A stretch of 64,000 bases of DNA from an uncultured Prevotellaceae bacterium (GCA_900318115.1 ONJJ01000008.1:1-64000); one strand, 5' to 3'. Positions 35,619-44,149 are shown, counted from the first letter of the stretch. Notes: generated by a model not told the origin, from the sequence alone. A program made the numbers and translations.

Positions 35619-36920
35619 TCATACCTTGTCGATCCGGAACAGCTTGTCGCTGGGCCGGATCTTTGTTTCTACCCTGAAGCTGACGTTCGCCCCCTGCCGG
35701 GCTACTTCCACGGGCAGGTTCGTGTCATCGTGCATCTCCTCGATGATGCCGTAGATGGCACCCGTCGTGGGACCTGTGACCAGGAACTTGTCGCCCACGT
35801 GCAGTTCAGTGGCCTCGATGTGGAACTCGCCCAGCCCCAGGCGTGAGTAGTACTTCGTGCCGCGTCCCACGTACACCTTGCGCTCTGTCGTCTGCGAGCC
35901 GTAGGTCTGCGACCATTCGCCCAGGCGCTGTCCCTGATAGTATCCGTCCCAGAAACCGCGGTTGAAGACCGTCTTCAGCCGTTCGTCCCAGGCGTCCAGG
36001 CGCCCGGCGAAGGCAGGATGCCCGAAGTCCGGTTTGCCTGCTCCGGCAGTCGTCTCCGCGCCGGCTTCCCCGTTTTCTATTTCCAATTTCAGGTCTATGG
36101 CCTCGCGGTAGCATTCCACCACCGTCCGCACATATTCCGGTCCTCGCGCGCGCCCTTCTATTTTAAACACGCGTACGCCCGCGTCCACCAGTTTGTCGAG
36201 GAAGCGTATGGTCTTCAGGTCCTTGGGCGACATGATGTATGGTCCGTCCACTTCCAGCTCTGTCTCCGTCTCCTTGTCGCGGACGAGATAGCTGCGGCGG
36301 CAGAGCTGCATGCACTCGCCGCGGTTTGCCGACCGCCCGGCGTTCATCAGGCTGAGGTAGCACTTGCCGGACACCGCCATGCACAATGCTCCGTGGCAGA
36401 ACATTTCTATTCGGATGAGTTCTCCCTTGGGACCGCAGATGCGATCCTGCTGGATAGCGTCGTAGATAGCCCTCACCTGCTGGATATTCAGCTCGCGCGC
36501 CAGCACCACGACGTCGGCGAACTGGGCGTAGAAGCGCAGCGCCTCCACGTTGGAGATATTCAGTTGGGTGCTCAGGTGCACTTCCAGCCCTATGCGGCGT
36601 GCATAGGTCATCACGGCCACGTCCGAGGCGATGACGGCAGAGATCTCTGCAGCCTTGGCGGCATCCAGGATCTGGCGCATTAGCGGCAGGTCTTCGCCAT
36701 AGATGATGGTGTTCACGGTCAGGTAGCTCCGCACGCCTTTCTCGCGGCACGTGGCGGCGATGTCCTTCAGGTCGTCGATGGTGAACGCCGATGCGGAGTG
36801 TGCACGCATGTTCAGACGTTCGATGCCGAAATAGATGCTGTCGGCTCCTGCCTGCAGGGCGGCAGCCAGGCTTTCCCGCGAACCCACGGGGGCCATAATC
36901 TCAAATTCTTCGCGTTTCAT
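35619..36920 (-). CDS. Peptidase U32 family protein (tRNA hydroxylation-type)
   Basis: 433 residues. The U32 signature is clear: EMFCHGALCMAVSGKCYLSL near 170-190 and then RSANRGECMQLCRRSY, providing the conserved cysteines. Members such as TrhP/YegQ act in prephenate-dependent hydroxylation of tRNA U34, and RlhA on rRNA; proteolysis is doubtful for most of the family. Which RNA is used here is not known. Divergent from the dus gene, with a -7 box only four bases ahead of the ATG, so the transcript is probably leaderless. Confidence 0.85.
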   Translation of the reverse strand: MKREEFEIMAPVGSRESLAAALQAGADSIYFGIERLNMRAHSASAFTIDDLKDIAATCREKGVRSYLTVNTIIYGEDLPLMRQILDAAKAAEISAVIASDVAVMTYARRIGLEVHLSTQLNISNVEALRFYAQFADVVVLARELNIQQVRAIYDAIQQDRICGPKGELIRIEMFCHGALCMAVSGKCYLSLMNAGRSANRGECMQLCRRSYLVRDKETETELEVDGPYIMSPKDLKTIRFLDKLVDAGVRVFKIEGRARGPEYVRTVVECYREAIDLKLEIENGEAGAETTAGAGKPDFGHPAFAGRLDAWDERLKTVFNRGFWDGYYQGQRLGEWSQTYGSQTTERKVYVGRGTKYYSRLGLGEFHIEATELHVGDKFLVTGPTTGAIYGIIEEMHDDTNLPVEVARQGANVSFRVETKIRPSDKLFRIDKV

Positions 36921-36924
36921 GGTG

Positions 36925-36954
36925 CAAAGGTACGGAAAAATCCCTAAAAGACAA
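36925..36954 (-). promoter_or_regulatory. Promoter of the U32 gene (leaderless)
   Basis: Minus-strand TTG (36954-36952), 19 bases, TACCTTTG (36932-36925). The start codon follows four bases after the box, close to the expected transcription start. Confidence 0.75.
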
Positions 36955-37012
36955 GCCGCGAGGCAAAAACTTTCAACTTTGGGCTCTCAACTCTCAACTT
37001 TCAACTCCCAAC

Positions 37013-37045
37013 TTTGGACTTTTCTTCAACTTTTCCGTACCTTTG
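37013..37045 (+). promoter_or_regulatory. Promoter of the dus gene (near-leaderless)
   Basis: TTTG (37013-37016), 21 bases, TACCTTTG (37038-37045), eight bases ahead of ATG 37054. Confidence 0.75.
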
Positions 37046-37053
37046 CAGCCGCA

Positions 37054-38112
37054 ATGAAGATAGGAACAATAGATTTGGGCGAGCGGCCTGCGCTGCTGGC
37101 GCCCATGGAAGACGTGACGGATATCGGTTTCCGGCTCCTGTGCCGACGCATGGGGGCTGCCATGGTGTATTCTGAATTTGTGGCGGCCGACGCCCTCGTG
37201 CGGATGGTCAACAAGAGCCTGCGCAAGCTTGAGGTCTGCCCCGAGGAGCGCCCCGTGGCCATTCAGATCTACGGCAAGGAGCCTGGTCCCATGGCCGATG
37301 CCGCGCGCATCGTGGTCGAGCAGGCACACCCTGATGTGCTGGACCTCAACTTCGGTTGCCCCGTGAAGAAGATTGCCACCAAGGGTGCCGGTGCAGGACT
37401 GCTGCGCGACATCCCCAAGATGCTGGACATCACGCGGGCTGTGGTCGATGCCGTGGGGTCGCAGGTGCCAGTCACCGTGAAGACACGCCTCGGCTGGGAC
37501 CACGAGCACAAGATTATCGTGGAGCTGGCAGAGCAGCTGCAGGACTGCGGCATCTCGGCTCTCACCATCCACGGCCGCACGCGCTCCCAGCTCTATTCCG
37601 ACCAGGCGGACTGGACACTTATCGGCGAAGTCAAGAAGAACCCTCGCATGCACATTCCCATCATCGGGAATGGCGACATCACCTCCGCCGAGCGTGCCGT
37701 GGAAGCCTTCGAACGATGGGGCGTAGATGCCATCATGGTCGGTCGGGCCACCTTCGGCAGGCCCTGGATATTCAGGGAGATTGTGGAGAAGACCCACCCC
37801 CAGACTCCTCCCGTCAGGGAGGGGAGCCCCTCCGGCTTGGCTGCTGGTCTCGCCGGGGAGGGTCAACTCACTCTGGACTGGAAGCTGGACATCCTGAAGG
37901 AGCAAGTCCTCACCTCCGTGGCGCGCTCCAACGAGCTCAGCGGCATCCGCCACATCCGCCGCCACCTCGCCGCCACACCCCTCTTCAAGGGCATCCCCGA
38001 CTTCCGCCAGACTCGCATCCGTATGCTGCAGGCCGAGACCGTCGATGAACTCTTCGAGGTCATGGAGCACACGCGCACACTCCTCCACCGCCAATTAAGA
38101 ATTAAAAATTAA
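37054..38112 (+). CDS. dus: tRNA-dihydrouridine synthase
   Basis: 352 residues from ATG 37054; the open frame continues upstream to 36835, but the promoter lies in it. FMN-dependent TIM barrel: N-terminal LLAPMEDVTDIGFRLLCRRM, catalytic Cys in VLDLNFGCPVKKIATKGAGA, KTRLGWDHEHKIIVELAEQL, and IIGNGDITSAERAV with MVGRATFGRPW for phosphate binding. Residues ~250-272 (QTPPVREGSPSGLAAGLAGE) are encoded by a palindromic repeat inserted between the barrel and the helical C-terminal domain, making the protein longer than usual. It reduces specific uridines of tRNA to dihydrouridine. Confidence 0.9.
   Translation: MKIGTIDLGERPALLAPMEDVTDIGFRLLCRRMGAAMVYSEFVAADALVRMVNKSLRKLEVCPEERPVAIQIYGKEPGPMADAARIVVEQAHPDVLDLNFGCPVKKIATKGAGAGLLRDIPKMLDITRAVVDAVGSQVPVTVKTRLGWDHEHKIIVELAEQLQDCGISALTIHGRTRSQLYSDQADWTLIGEVKKNPRMHIPIIGNGDITSAERAVEAFERWGVDAIMVGRATFGRPWIFREIVEKTHPQTPPVREGSPSGLAAGLAGEGQLTLDWKLDILKEQVLTSVARSNELSGIRHIRRHLAATPLFKGIPDFRQTRIRMLQAETVDELFEVMEHTRTLLHRQLRIKN
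37797..37862. repeat. REP-like insertion (family A) in the dus coding sequence
   Basis: CTCCTCCCGTCAGGGAGGGG (37805-37824) plus a GAGCCCCTCC / GGGGAGGGT stretch. It is in frame and probably encodes a surface loop. Confidence 0.75.
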
Positions 38113-38528
38113 AAGAGAAAAATTAAAAATGAATTAAAAACGAAAAATAAGAAGCTCAAGTTTCGCAAGTATGTCAACAGTCAGTAAGGGAGCGCCCCGA
38201 AGGGGCAATAAGATGTCAGCCCTTTCAGGGCGTTATTTACTTGCGAAACTTGAATAAGAAGTAGATGAACACCATTGGTTTACATTTTAGACACAGAGGC
38301 ACAGAGAAAAAATAATCTTCTCTGTCCCTCTGTGCCTCTGTGTCTAAATACATAATCCCCTTCCCCTTATAATAAATTTTTCTCTTTTAATTCATTTTTA
38401 GTTTTTCTCTTTTAATTTTTAATTCTTCTTCTCTGTGCCTCCGTGCCTCTGTGTCTAAATACATAAATATCCCCTTCCCCTTATAATTTTTCGTTTTTAA
38501 TTCATTTTTAATTTTTCTCTTTTAATTT
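38113..38528. repeat. Repeat nest between dus and the M20 gene, no gene seen
   Basis: This 416-bp gene-free stretch is built of repeats. A 96-bp element (38157-38252) is bounded by perfect 15-bp inverted repeats CAAGTTTCGCAAGTA / TACTTGCGAAACTTG. A hairpin (38286-38348) has perfect 21-bp arms around CTCTGTGCCTCTGTGTCTAA. A roughly 100-bp direct duplication (from ~38321 and ~38431) contains 'ccccttccccttataat'. 'ttctcttttaatttttaatt' runs occur several times and recur near 46.03 and 46.4 kb. Confidence 0.75.
38157..38252. mobile_element. MITE-like element with 15-bp inverted repeats
   Basis: Perfect terminal inverted repeats CAAGTTTCGCAAGTA enclose a GCGCCCCGAAGGGGC palindrome and a CAGCCCTTTCAGGGCG half-palindrome. 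No coding capacity. Confidence 0.6.
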
Positions 38529-39620
38529 TTAATTTTTCTCGAAGCATAGCCCGTCGAGGAGGCGGATGTAGTCCTCGATGGCAGCATGAATCTCGGAGAT
38601 ACAGATGAACTCGTCGGCCGTGTGGCTGCGGGCGCTGTTGCCGGGTCCCATTTTCATCGACGGCCACGGCATCAGAGCCTGGTCCGAGAGCGTGGGGGAA
38701 CCGAACGGCCTGCGCTCCTGCCCGTCGGGAGCAGGTCCCAGTGCCAGTGCGCTGCGGACCAGCGGGTGGGAAGGATCTATGCGCGAAGAGTTGAGGCGGA
38801 AGGACCGGGCATGAACGTCGCTCCCCACGTGGGAGCAGATCTGCCGGTACAGCTCTTCGTTGGAATAACACTCATTGCTGCGGACGTCCACCGTGAACCG
38901 GCATTCGTCGGGCACCACGTTGTGCTGCGTGCCCGCCTGGATGACCGTGACGCTCATCTTCACGGGCCCCAGCAGCGCGCTCGCGTCGGGGAAGCGGAAC
39001 GAGCGGAACCACGCGATGTCGTCCATGGCACGGTAGATGGCATTGATGCCCTCCTCGCGCGCAGCATGTCCGGCACGTCCGTGGGCCGTGACGTCCAGCA
39101 CCATCAGCCCCTTCTCGGCTATCGCAGGTTGCATCCCCGTGGGCTCGCCCACGAGGGCTACGTCGATGCGCGGCAGGCGGGTCAGAGCCCGCTCGATGCC
39201 GTCGCGCCCTGACACCTCCTCCTCGGCGGAGGCCAGCAGGATGAGGTTGTAGGACTGCGGACGCCCCGCGAGGACGCGGAAAGCCTGCGTCAGCGCCACC
39301 AGCGAGGCGCCGTCGTCGTTGGTGCCCAGGCCGTAGAGGCGGTCGCCCTCCAGCGAGGGTAGGAGAGGGTCGCGCGTCCAGGCGCTGACGGCGCGGACGG
39401 TGTCTAAATGTGCGTTCAGCAGCAGCGTGGGCCTCTCCGCAGAGTAGCCCTCGGCCGTGCACCATACGTTGTTCGCCTCGCGCTGGGGAGCGAAGCCTCG
39501 CTGCGCCATGAAATCAGCAAAGAGCGTGGCGGCAGCCTCCTCGCTGCGGCTCGTGCGCGGCGTGGCCACAAGTAGCTTCAGAAGCTCTACGGCTTCCGCT
39601 GTCAGGAATTCCGTGTTCAT
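38529..39620 (-). CDS. M20 family metallo-hydrolase (ArgE/DapE-like)
   Basis: 363 residues. Zinc ligands of the M20 fold are visible: LLLNAHLDTV (HxD), GLGTNDDGASL (second metal Asp), and the catalytic SAEEEVSGRDGIE. Members deacylate N-acyl amino acids; in Bacteroidetes close relatives act in arginine synthesis on N-acylated ornithine or citrulline. That assignment is an inference, since argH is 22 kb away. Starts at 39620, 21 bases after a -7 box. Confidence 0.82.
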   Translation of the reverse strand: MNTEFLTAEAVELLKLLVATPRTSRSEEAAATLFADFMAQRGFAPQREANNVWCTAEGYSAERPTLLLNAHLDTVRAVSAWTRDPLLPSLEGDRLYGLGTNDDGASLVALTQAFRVLAGRPQSYNLILLASAEEEVSGRDGIERALTRLPRIDVALVGEPTGMQPAIAEKGLMVLDVTAHGRAGHAAREEGINAIYRAMDDIAWFRSFRFPDASALLGPVKMSVTVIQAGTQHNVVPDECRFTVDVRSNECYSNEELYRQICSHVGSDVHARSFRLNSSRIDPSHPLVRSALALGPAPDGQERRPFGSPTLSDQALMPWPSMKMGPGNSARSHTADEFICISEIHAAIEDYIRLLDGLCFEKN

Positions 39621-39641
39621 GTCTTATAGCTTTCGACGCGG

Positions 39642-39649
39642 CAAAGGTA
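39642..39649 (-). promoter_or_regulatory. -7 box of the M20 gene
   Basis: CAAAGGTA (minus strand TACCTTTG), 21 bases ahead of ATG 39620. Confidence 0.6.
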
Positions 39650-39809
39650 CGGAAAAAGTTTAAGGTATATCGTTTAAAGTTCAAGGAAAATGCAGTCCGC
39701 GACGTAAAACCGGAGAATTTTAGGGCTGAAAAAAGGAAAAACGGGGGCGGAAAAGGGAAAACTTTCAACTTCGGGCTTTCAAATGTCCCGCTATTCCAAA
39801 ACTTTTGTG

Positions 39810-39817
39810 TACCTTTG
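39810..39817 (+). promoter_or_regulatory. -7 box of the acyl-CoA ligase gene
   Basis: TACCTTTG, 28 bases ahead of ATG 39846. It excludes the upstream in-frame ATG at 39783. Confidence 0.65.
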
Positions 39818-39845
39818 TGGCGCTAATAATAAAAAAAGTACGGCT

Positions 39846-41654
39846 ATGTTGAACAATTCTCCGCTTTCTGAGCTGATCCACTCCCAGGCCAAGGTCTATG
39901 GCGAGAAGACAGCACTGAGTTATCGCGACTACTCCACGGGCACGTGGAAGGAGATTTCCTGGAATCAGTTCTCCCACACCGTGGCATTGGTGGCCAACGC
40001 CCTCGTGGAGCTGGGTGTGGGCGTTCAGGAGAACATCGCGGTCTTCACCCAGAACAAGCCCGAGGGCGTTTGCGTGGACTTCGGAGCCTATGGCGCCAGG
40101 GCAGTCAGCATACCCTTCTACGCCACCAGCAGCGAGGCCCAGATCCAGTACATGATCAACGATGCCGACGTGCGCTTCGTCTTCGTTGGCGAGCAGTACC
40201 AGTACGACACCGCCTTCCGCGTCCTCAAGATGTGCCCCTCCCTGCAGCGCCTGATAATCTTCGACCCCACGGTCGTGCGCAATCCGCAGGACACTATCTC
40301 TATGTACTTCGATGAGTTCCTGAAGCTGGGCGAAGGCTTCCCCCACGACACGGAAGTGGCCCGGCGCGCTTCGTCCGTGCAACCCGACGACCTGGTCAAC
40401 ATCCTCTACACCAGCGGCACCACAGGGGTCTCCAAGGGCGTCACCCTCACCTATCGGATGTACTCCGCCGCCATCCCCGCCAACGACAAGGTCATGGACC
40501 TCTCGGACAAGGATGTCATCATGTGCTTCCTGCCCTTCACCCACGTCTTCGAGCGCGCCTGGAGCTACTGGTGCCTCAGCCGCGGATGCCAGCTGGCCAT
40601 CAACCTCAAGCCGCAGGACATCCTGATGACCCTGCGAGAGGTGCACCCCACCTGCATGGCAGCCGTGCCCCGCTTCTGGGAGAAAGTCTATGCCGGAGTG
40701 CAGGAGAAGATTGCCGCCAGCAACGCCATGCAGCGCAAACTCATTCTCGACGCACTGGCCGTGGGCAAGAAATACAACGTGGACTACAAGATGCGAGGAC
40801 TCATCCCGCCCCTGGCCCTGAAGCTGCGCTACAAGTTCTACGAGAAGACCATCATCGCCCTGCTCAAGAAGACCCTCGGACTCGAGAACGCCAACTTCTT
40901 CCCCACGGCAGGCTCCTTCATTCCACCCGCCATCGAGGAGTTCGTCCACAGCTGCGGCATCAACATGACAGCCGGCTACGGCATGACCGAGACCACGGCC
41001 ACCGTCAGTTGCGACTGGCACCACTCGCCAACCAGCATAGGCTCCGTAGGACGAGTCCTCGAGGGCATAGAAATCAAGTTCGGCGACATGAACGAAATCC
41101 TGCTCCGAGGCGACACCATCACCAAGCAATACTACCGCAAGGCCGAGATCACCGCCCAAGCCTACGACGACGAAGGATGGTTCCACACCGGCGACTGCGG
41201 ATACATCAAGAACGGCGAGCTCTTCCTGACAGACCGCATCAAGGACCTCTTCAAGACCAGCAACGGCAAGTACATCTCGCCCCAGGCCCTGGAGTCCAAG
41301 TTCGTCGTCGACCGCTACATCGACGAGGTCGCCATCATTGCCGACGAGCACAAGTTCGTCTCCGCACTCGTCATCCCCGACTACAACCTCCTCGAACAGT
41401 GGGCACGGGACAACGCCATCGACTTCGACAGCCGCGAGCAGCTATGCCAGAATCCCCTCGTCAACAAGATGGTCATGAGCCGCATAGAGACACTGCAGCA
41501 GGAGTTCGCCCACTACGAGCAAGTCAAGCGCATCACACTCCTGCCCCAACCCTTCAGCATGGAGCGTGGCGAACTCACCAACACACTGAAAATCAAACGA
41601 CCCGTCATCGCCAAGAACTACAAGGCACAGATCGATGCCATGTACGCCGAATAA
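39846..41654 (+). CDS. Long-chain fatty acid-CoA ligase (AMP-forming)
   Basis: 602 residues from ATG 39846. ANL-superfamily motifs: ILYTSGTTGVSKGVTLTY (P-loop, ~187), TAGYGMTETTATVS (~382), and WFHTGDCGYIKNGELFLTDR in the hinge region, with lysine-rich FKTSNGKYISP near the end. Activates fatty acids as acyl-adenylates and transfers them to CoA for lipid synthesis or degradation. It is followed by prfB after 41 bases of 'taaatcccataatccg'-type spacer repeat. Confidence 0.9.
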   Translation: MLNNSPLSELIHSQAKVYGEKTALSYRDYSTGTWKEISWNQFSHTVALVANALVELGVGVQENIAVFTQNKPEGVCVDFGAYGARAVSIPFYATSSEAQIQYMINDADVRFVFVGEQYQYDTAFRVLKMCPSLQRLIIFDPTVVRNPQDTISMYFDEFLKLGEGFPHDTEVARRASSVQPDDLVNILYTSGTTGVSKGVTLTYRMYSAAIPANDKVMDLSDKDVIMCFLPFTHVFERAWSYWCLSRGCQLAINLKPQDILMTLREVHPTCMAAVPRFWEKVYAGVQEKIAASNAMQRKLILDALAVGKKYNVDYKMRGLIPPLALKLRYKFYEKTIIALLKKTLGLENANFFPTAGSFIPPAIEEFVHSCGINMTAGYGMTETTATVSCDWHHSPTSIGSVGRVLEGIEIKFGDMNEILLRGDTITKQYYRKAEITAQAYDDEGWFHTGDCGYIKNGELFLTDRIKDLFKTSNGKYISPQALESKFVVDRYIDEVAIIADEHKFVSALVIPDYNLLEQWARDNAIDFDSREQLCQNPLVNKMVMSRIETLQQEFAHYEQVKRITLLPQPFSMERGELTNTLKIKRPVIAKNYKAQIDAMYAE

Positions 41655-41695
41655 GTAAATCACATCATCCGTAAATCCCATAATCCGAAAATCCA

Positions 41696-42808
41696 TTGAT
41701 TACCCCCGACCAACTCAAGGAAATACAAGAGCGCACCCAGGCCCTCAACCACTACCTCGACATCCCGCGCAAGCAGATGGAGTACGAGGAAGAACAACTG
41801 CGCACCCAGGCACCTGACTTCTGGGAAGACGCCAAGCGCGCAGAAGACCAGATGAAGAAAGTCAAGAGCCTCGAGAAGTGGATCAAAGGCTACGCAGAAG
41901 TCCGCACACTCGCCGACGAACTCGCTACGGCCTTCGACTTCTACAAGGAAGAACTCGTCACCGAGCAGGAAGTGGACGACATCTATGCCCGCACCGTCAG
42001 CGCCATCGAGAACCTCGAACTCAAGAACATGCTCCGCCAGGAAGAAGACCCCATGGATGCCGTCCTCAAAATCAACTCCGGAGCCGGAGGCACTGAGGCA
42101 CAGGACTGGGCACAGATGCTCATGAGAATGTACATGCGATGGGCCGAACAGAACGGCTACAAGTGCGTCGTCAGCAACCTGCTCGAAGCCGACGACGCTG
42201 GCATCAAGTCCTGCACACTCGAAATCATGGGAGAGTACGCCTACGGATACCTCAAAGGCGAGAACGGAGTCCACCGCCTCGTGCGCGTCTCACCCTACAA
42301 CGCACAGGGCAAGCGCATGACCAGCTTCGCCAGCGTCTTCGTCACACCCCTCGTCGATGACTCCATAGAAGTCAACATCGAGCAGGCACGCATCTCGTGG
42401 GACACCTTCCGCAGCAGCGGAGCCGGAGGACAGAACGTCAACAAAGTAGAATCCGGAGTACGACTGCGCTATCAGTACAAAGACCCCTACACCGGAGAGG
42501 AAGAGGAAATACTCATCGAGAACACCGAGACGCGCGACCAGCCCAAGAACAAGGAAAACGCACTCCGACTCCTCCGCTCCATGCTCTACGACAAGGAACT
42601 CCAACACCGCATGGCAGAGCAAGCCAAGGTCGAAGCCGGAAAGAAGAAAATCGAATGGGGATCACAAATACGATCCTACGTCTTCGACGACCGACGCGTC
42701 AAGGACCACCGCACCGGCTACCAGACTTCAGACGTCGGAGCCGTCATGGACGGCAAAATAGACGCCTTCATCAAAGCATACCTCATGGAGTTCGGAGGCG
42801 AGAACTGA
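41696..42808 (+). CDS. prfB: Peptide chain release factor 2
   Basis: 370 residues. Terminates translation at UAA and UGA. The GGQ motif is in RSSGAGGQNVNKVESGV (~240-250). The stop-recognition tripeptide, SPF in E. coli RF2, reads SPY here (RVSPYNAQGKRMTSF). The frame has no break and no CTTTGA frameshift signal, so autoregulation by programmed frameshifting is not visible. The only plausible start is TTG 41696, giving the family start M-I-T-P-D-Q-L-K; no ATG lies nearby upstream. Confidence 0.9.
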   Translation: MITPDQLKEIQERTQALNHYLDIPRKQMEYEEEQLRTQAPDFWEDAKRAEDQMKKVKSLEKWIKGYAEVRTLADELATAFDFYKEELVTEQEVDDIYARTVSAIENLELKNMLRQEEDPMDAVLKINSGAGGTEAQDWAQMLMRMYMRWAEQNGYKCVVSNLLEADDAGIKSCTLEIMGEYAYGYLKGENGVHRLVRVSPYNAQGKRMTSFASVFVTPLVDDSIEVNIEQARISWDTFRSSGAGGQNVNKVESGVRLRYQYKDPYTGEEEEILIENTETRDQPKNKENALRLLRSMLYDKELQHRMAEQAKVEAGKKKIEWGSQIRSYVFDDRRVKDHRTGYQTSDVGAVMDGKIDAFIKAYLMEFGGEN

Positions 42809-42903
42809 GCAGCCCGCAACAACGAGAACAACCACTTCTCATCCTCCCAGCCACCTAAATCCGTAAATCTGTAAATCCGTAAATTTATAAAAACCTAAGA
42901 CTT

Positions 42904-43044
42904 ATGAGCAAAGCAAAGAAAGACCTTCGCGCTGCCAAGAAAGCAGCCCGCGAGGAACAGCAGGGAAAACGCATCATCCAGTGGATTGCAGGAATACTCG
43001 TCGCACTGCTGTTCATCAGCGTACTCTTCTGGGCCATCCTCTAA
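42904..43044 (+). CDS. Small single-span membrane protein, 46 aa
   Basis: A strongly basic cytoplasmic N-terminus (MSKAKKDLRAAKKAAREEQQ) is followed by one membrane helix (IIQWIAGILVALLFISVLFW). Codon use matches its neighbours and it sits between prfB and a CYTH gene on the same strand, 95 and 15 bases away. Charge distribution predicts an N-in, C-out topology. Function unknown; too short for most automatic callers. Confidence 0.7.
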   Translation: MSKAKKDLRAAKKAAREEQQGKRIIQWIAGILVALLFISVLFWAIL

Positions 43045-43059
43045 GAGCCCCTGCAACCC

Positions 43060-43545
43060 ATGGCACAAGAAATCGAACGCAAGTTCCTCGTCGAAGGCGA
43101 CGCCTACCGGGCGCTCGCCTTCGATTCCTCACGCATCGCACAGGGATACATCAGCAGCACCGGAGGCCGCACCGTGCGAGTGCGCATCCGCGACCAGCGA
43201 GCCTACCTCACCATCAAGGGACCCAGTGCCGACGGAGGCCTCTCGCGCTATGAGTTCGAGACAGAAATCCCCCTCTCCGACGCCCGCGACCTCCTCGCCA
43301 TCTGCGAGCCTGGCATCATACAGAAAACACGCTACCTCGTCCGCGCTGCGGACGACCACGTCTTCGAGGTCGATGAGTTCTACGGCGACAACGAAGGACT
43401 CGTCATGGCAGAAGTAGAACTCCAGAGCCCCGACGAACCCTACGTCAAACCCGACTTCATCGGGCGCGAAGTCACCGGCGACCGGCGCTTCTACAACTCA
43501 CACCTCCGCCACTACCCCTTTAGGCTCTGGAAAGACAGCCTCTGA
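43060..43545 (+). CDS. CYTH-domain protein
   Basis: 161 residues with the hallmark EIERKFLVEGD at the N-terminus and alternating charged strands (TVRVRIRDQRAYLTIKGPS; YEFETEIPLSDARDLLA; VFEVDEFYGDNEGLVMAEVE) that form the CYTH tunnel. Relatives hydrolyse tripolyphosphate or thiamine triphosphate, or cyclise ATP; which of these applies is unknown. It is probably cotranscribed with prfB and the 46-aa protein. Confidence 0.88.
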   Translation: MAQEIERKFLVEGDAYRALAFDSSRIAQGYISSTGGRTVRVRIRDQRAYLTIKGPSADGGLSRYEFETEIPLSDARDLLAICEPGIIQKTRYLVRAADDHVFEVDEFYGDNEGLVMAEVELQSPDEPYVKPDFIGREVTGDRRFYNSHLRHYPFRLWKDSL

Positions 43546-43600
43546 ACCCGGAAGACGCAACTATTTCCAAACTGGAAAAAGTTCATCAGGAAACATAATC

Positions 43601-43632
43601 AGCCCCCGCTATCCTCTCGGACGGCGGGGGCT
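43601..43632. terminator. Possible bidirectional terminator
   Basis: AGCCCCCGC (43601-43609) pairs with GCGGGGGCT (43624-43632). It lies between the CYTH gene and the convergent tRNA; T-runs are weak on both sides. Confidence 0.5.
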
Positions 43633-43696
43633 GCAACGTCTGACATTCCATAAAAAACCTATCCTTTATTCACCATGTATGAAAGAGAGCTGTTCG

Positions 43697-43768
43697 TGGC
43701 GGGAGAGGGATTCGGACCCTCGACCTGCTGGTTATGAGCCAGCCGAGCTGCCGCTGCTCCACCCCGCA
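43697..43768 (-). tRNA. tRNA-Met (CAT), initiator-type
   Basis: 72 nt, no encoded CCA. Read on the minus strand: acceptor TGCGGGG with 3' partner TCCCGCC (position 1 T faces 72 C, an unpaired 1-72 as in initiator tRNAs), D arm GAGC...GCTC, anticodon arm GCTGG-CTCATAA-CCAGC, T arm GAGGG-TCCGAAT-CCCTC, discriminator A. The missing 1-72 pair suggests tRNA-fMet. Confidence 0.88.
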
Positions 43769-43782
43769 ACCTCTTGCGTGCC

Positions 43783-43893
43783 CTATTGCACGATGTTGGC
43801 GGCGTGCGCCCCGAGTGTGGTCAGCAGCGCCGTGATGATGGTGATGATGAGTTCGCCGATGCGGCGAAGCGCCTTCTTCGTACTGTCCTTCAT
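43783..43893 (-). CDS. Smalltalk-family small protein, 36 aa
   Basis: MKDSTKKALRRIGELIITII followed by TALLTTLGAHAANIVQ. A basic start and one short hydrophobic helix match the 'smalltalk' proteins of Bacteroides, which typically lie beside a HU-like gene and a cell-wall amidase gene. Here the HU-like gene is 378 bases upstream on the same strand, and an M15 peptidase is further up. Function unknown. Ends 14 bases before the tRNA. Confidence 0.68.
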   Translation of the reverse strand: MKDSTKKALRRIGELIITIITALLTTLGAHAANIVQ

Positions 43894-43956
43894 TGTGTTT
43901 TGAGTTTAGAGTTTAGAGCTTTTTTCTAAGTTTAGAGTTTCTCAGTTTTAAGTGAC

Positions 43957-44149
43957 GCGGATTACACGGCTTTTATCTTTCGTTTGATCCACGTGGCACT
44001 CGAAAGCAGCGTAGCCTTTCGCACTTAGCCCCCCTCTAACTCCCCCCAGGGGGGGAGGACTTCGTTTCCGCTGGAACTATTGAAGAACCGCGTTAATCCG
44101 CGTCCATCCGTGGTCTTTTAATTCGCTGTGCGCGAGCCCGTTTCCGCTT
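43957..44149. repeat. Dispersed palindromic repeat (family C), interrupted copy
   Basis: GCGGATTACACGGCTTTTAT at 43957 and CCGCGTTAATCCGCGTCCAT at 44088 are the two arms of the element found uninterrupted at 47559-47682. In this copy about 78 bases are inserted between the arms, including a GC-rich CCCCCAGGGGGG palindrome (family B). Confidence 0.7.

Noticed and set aside
39765-41351. Minus-strand open frame of 528 codons
   Set aside because: Antisense to the acyl-CoA ligase.
41696-41800. Programmed +1 frameshift in prfB
   Set aside because: The frame is continuous and no CTTTGA-type site is present.
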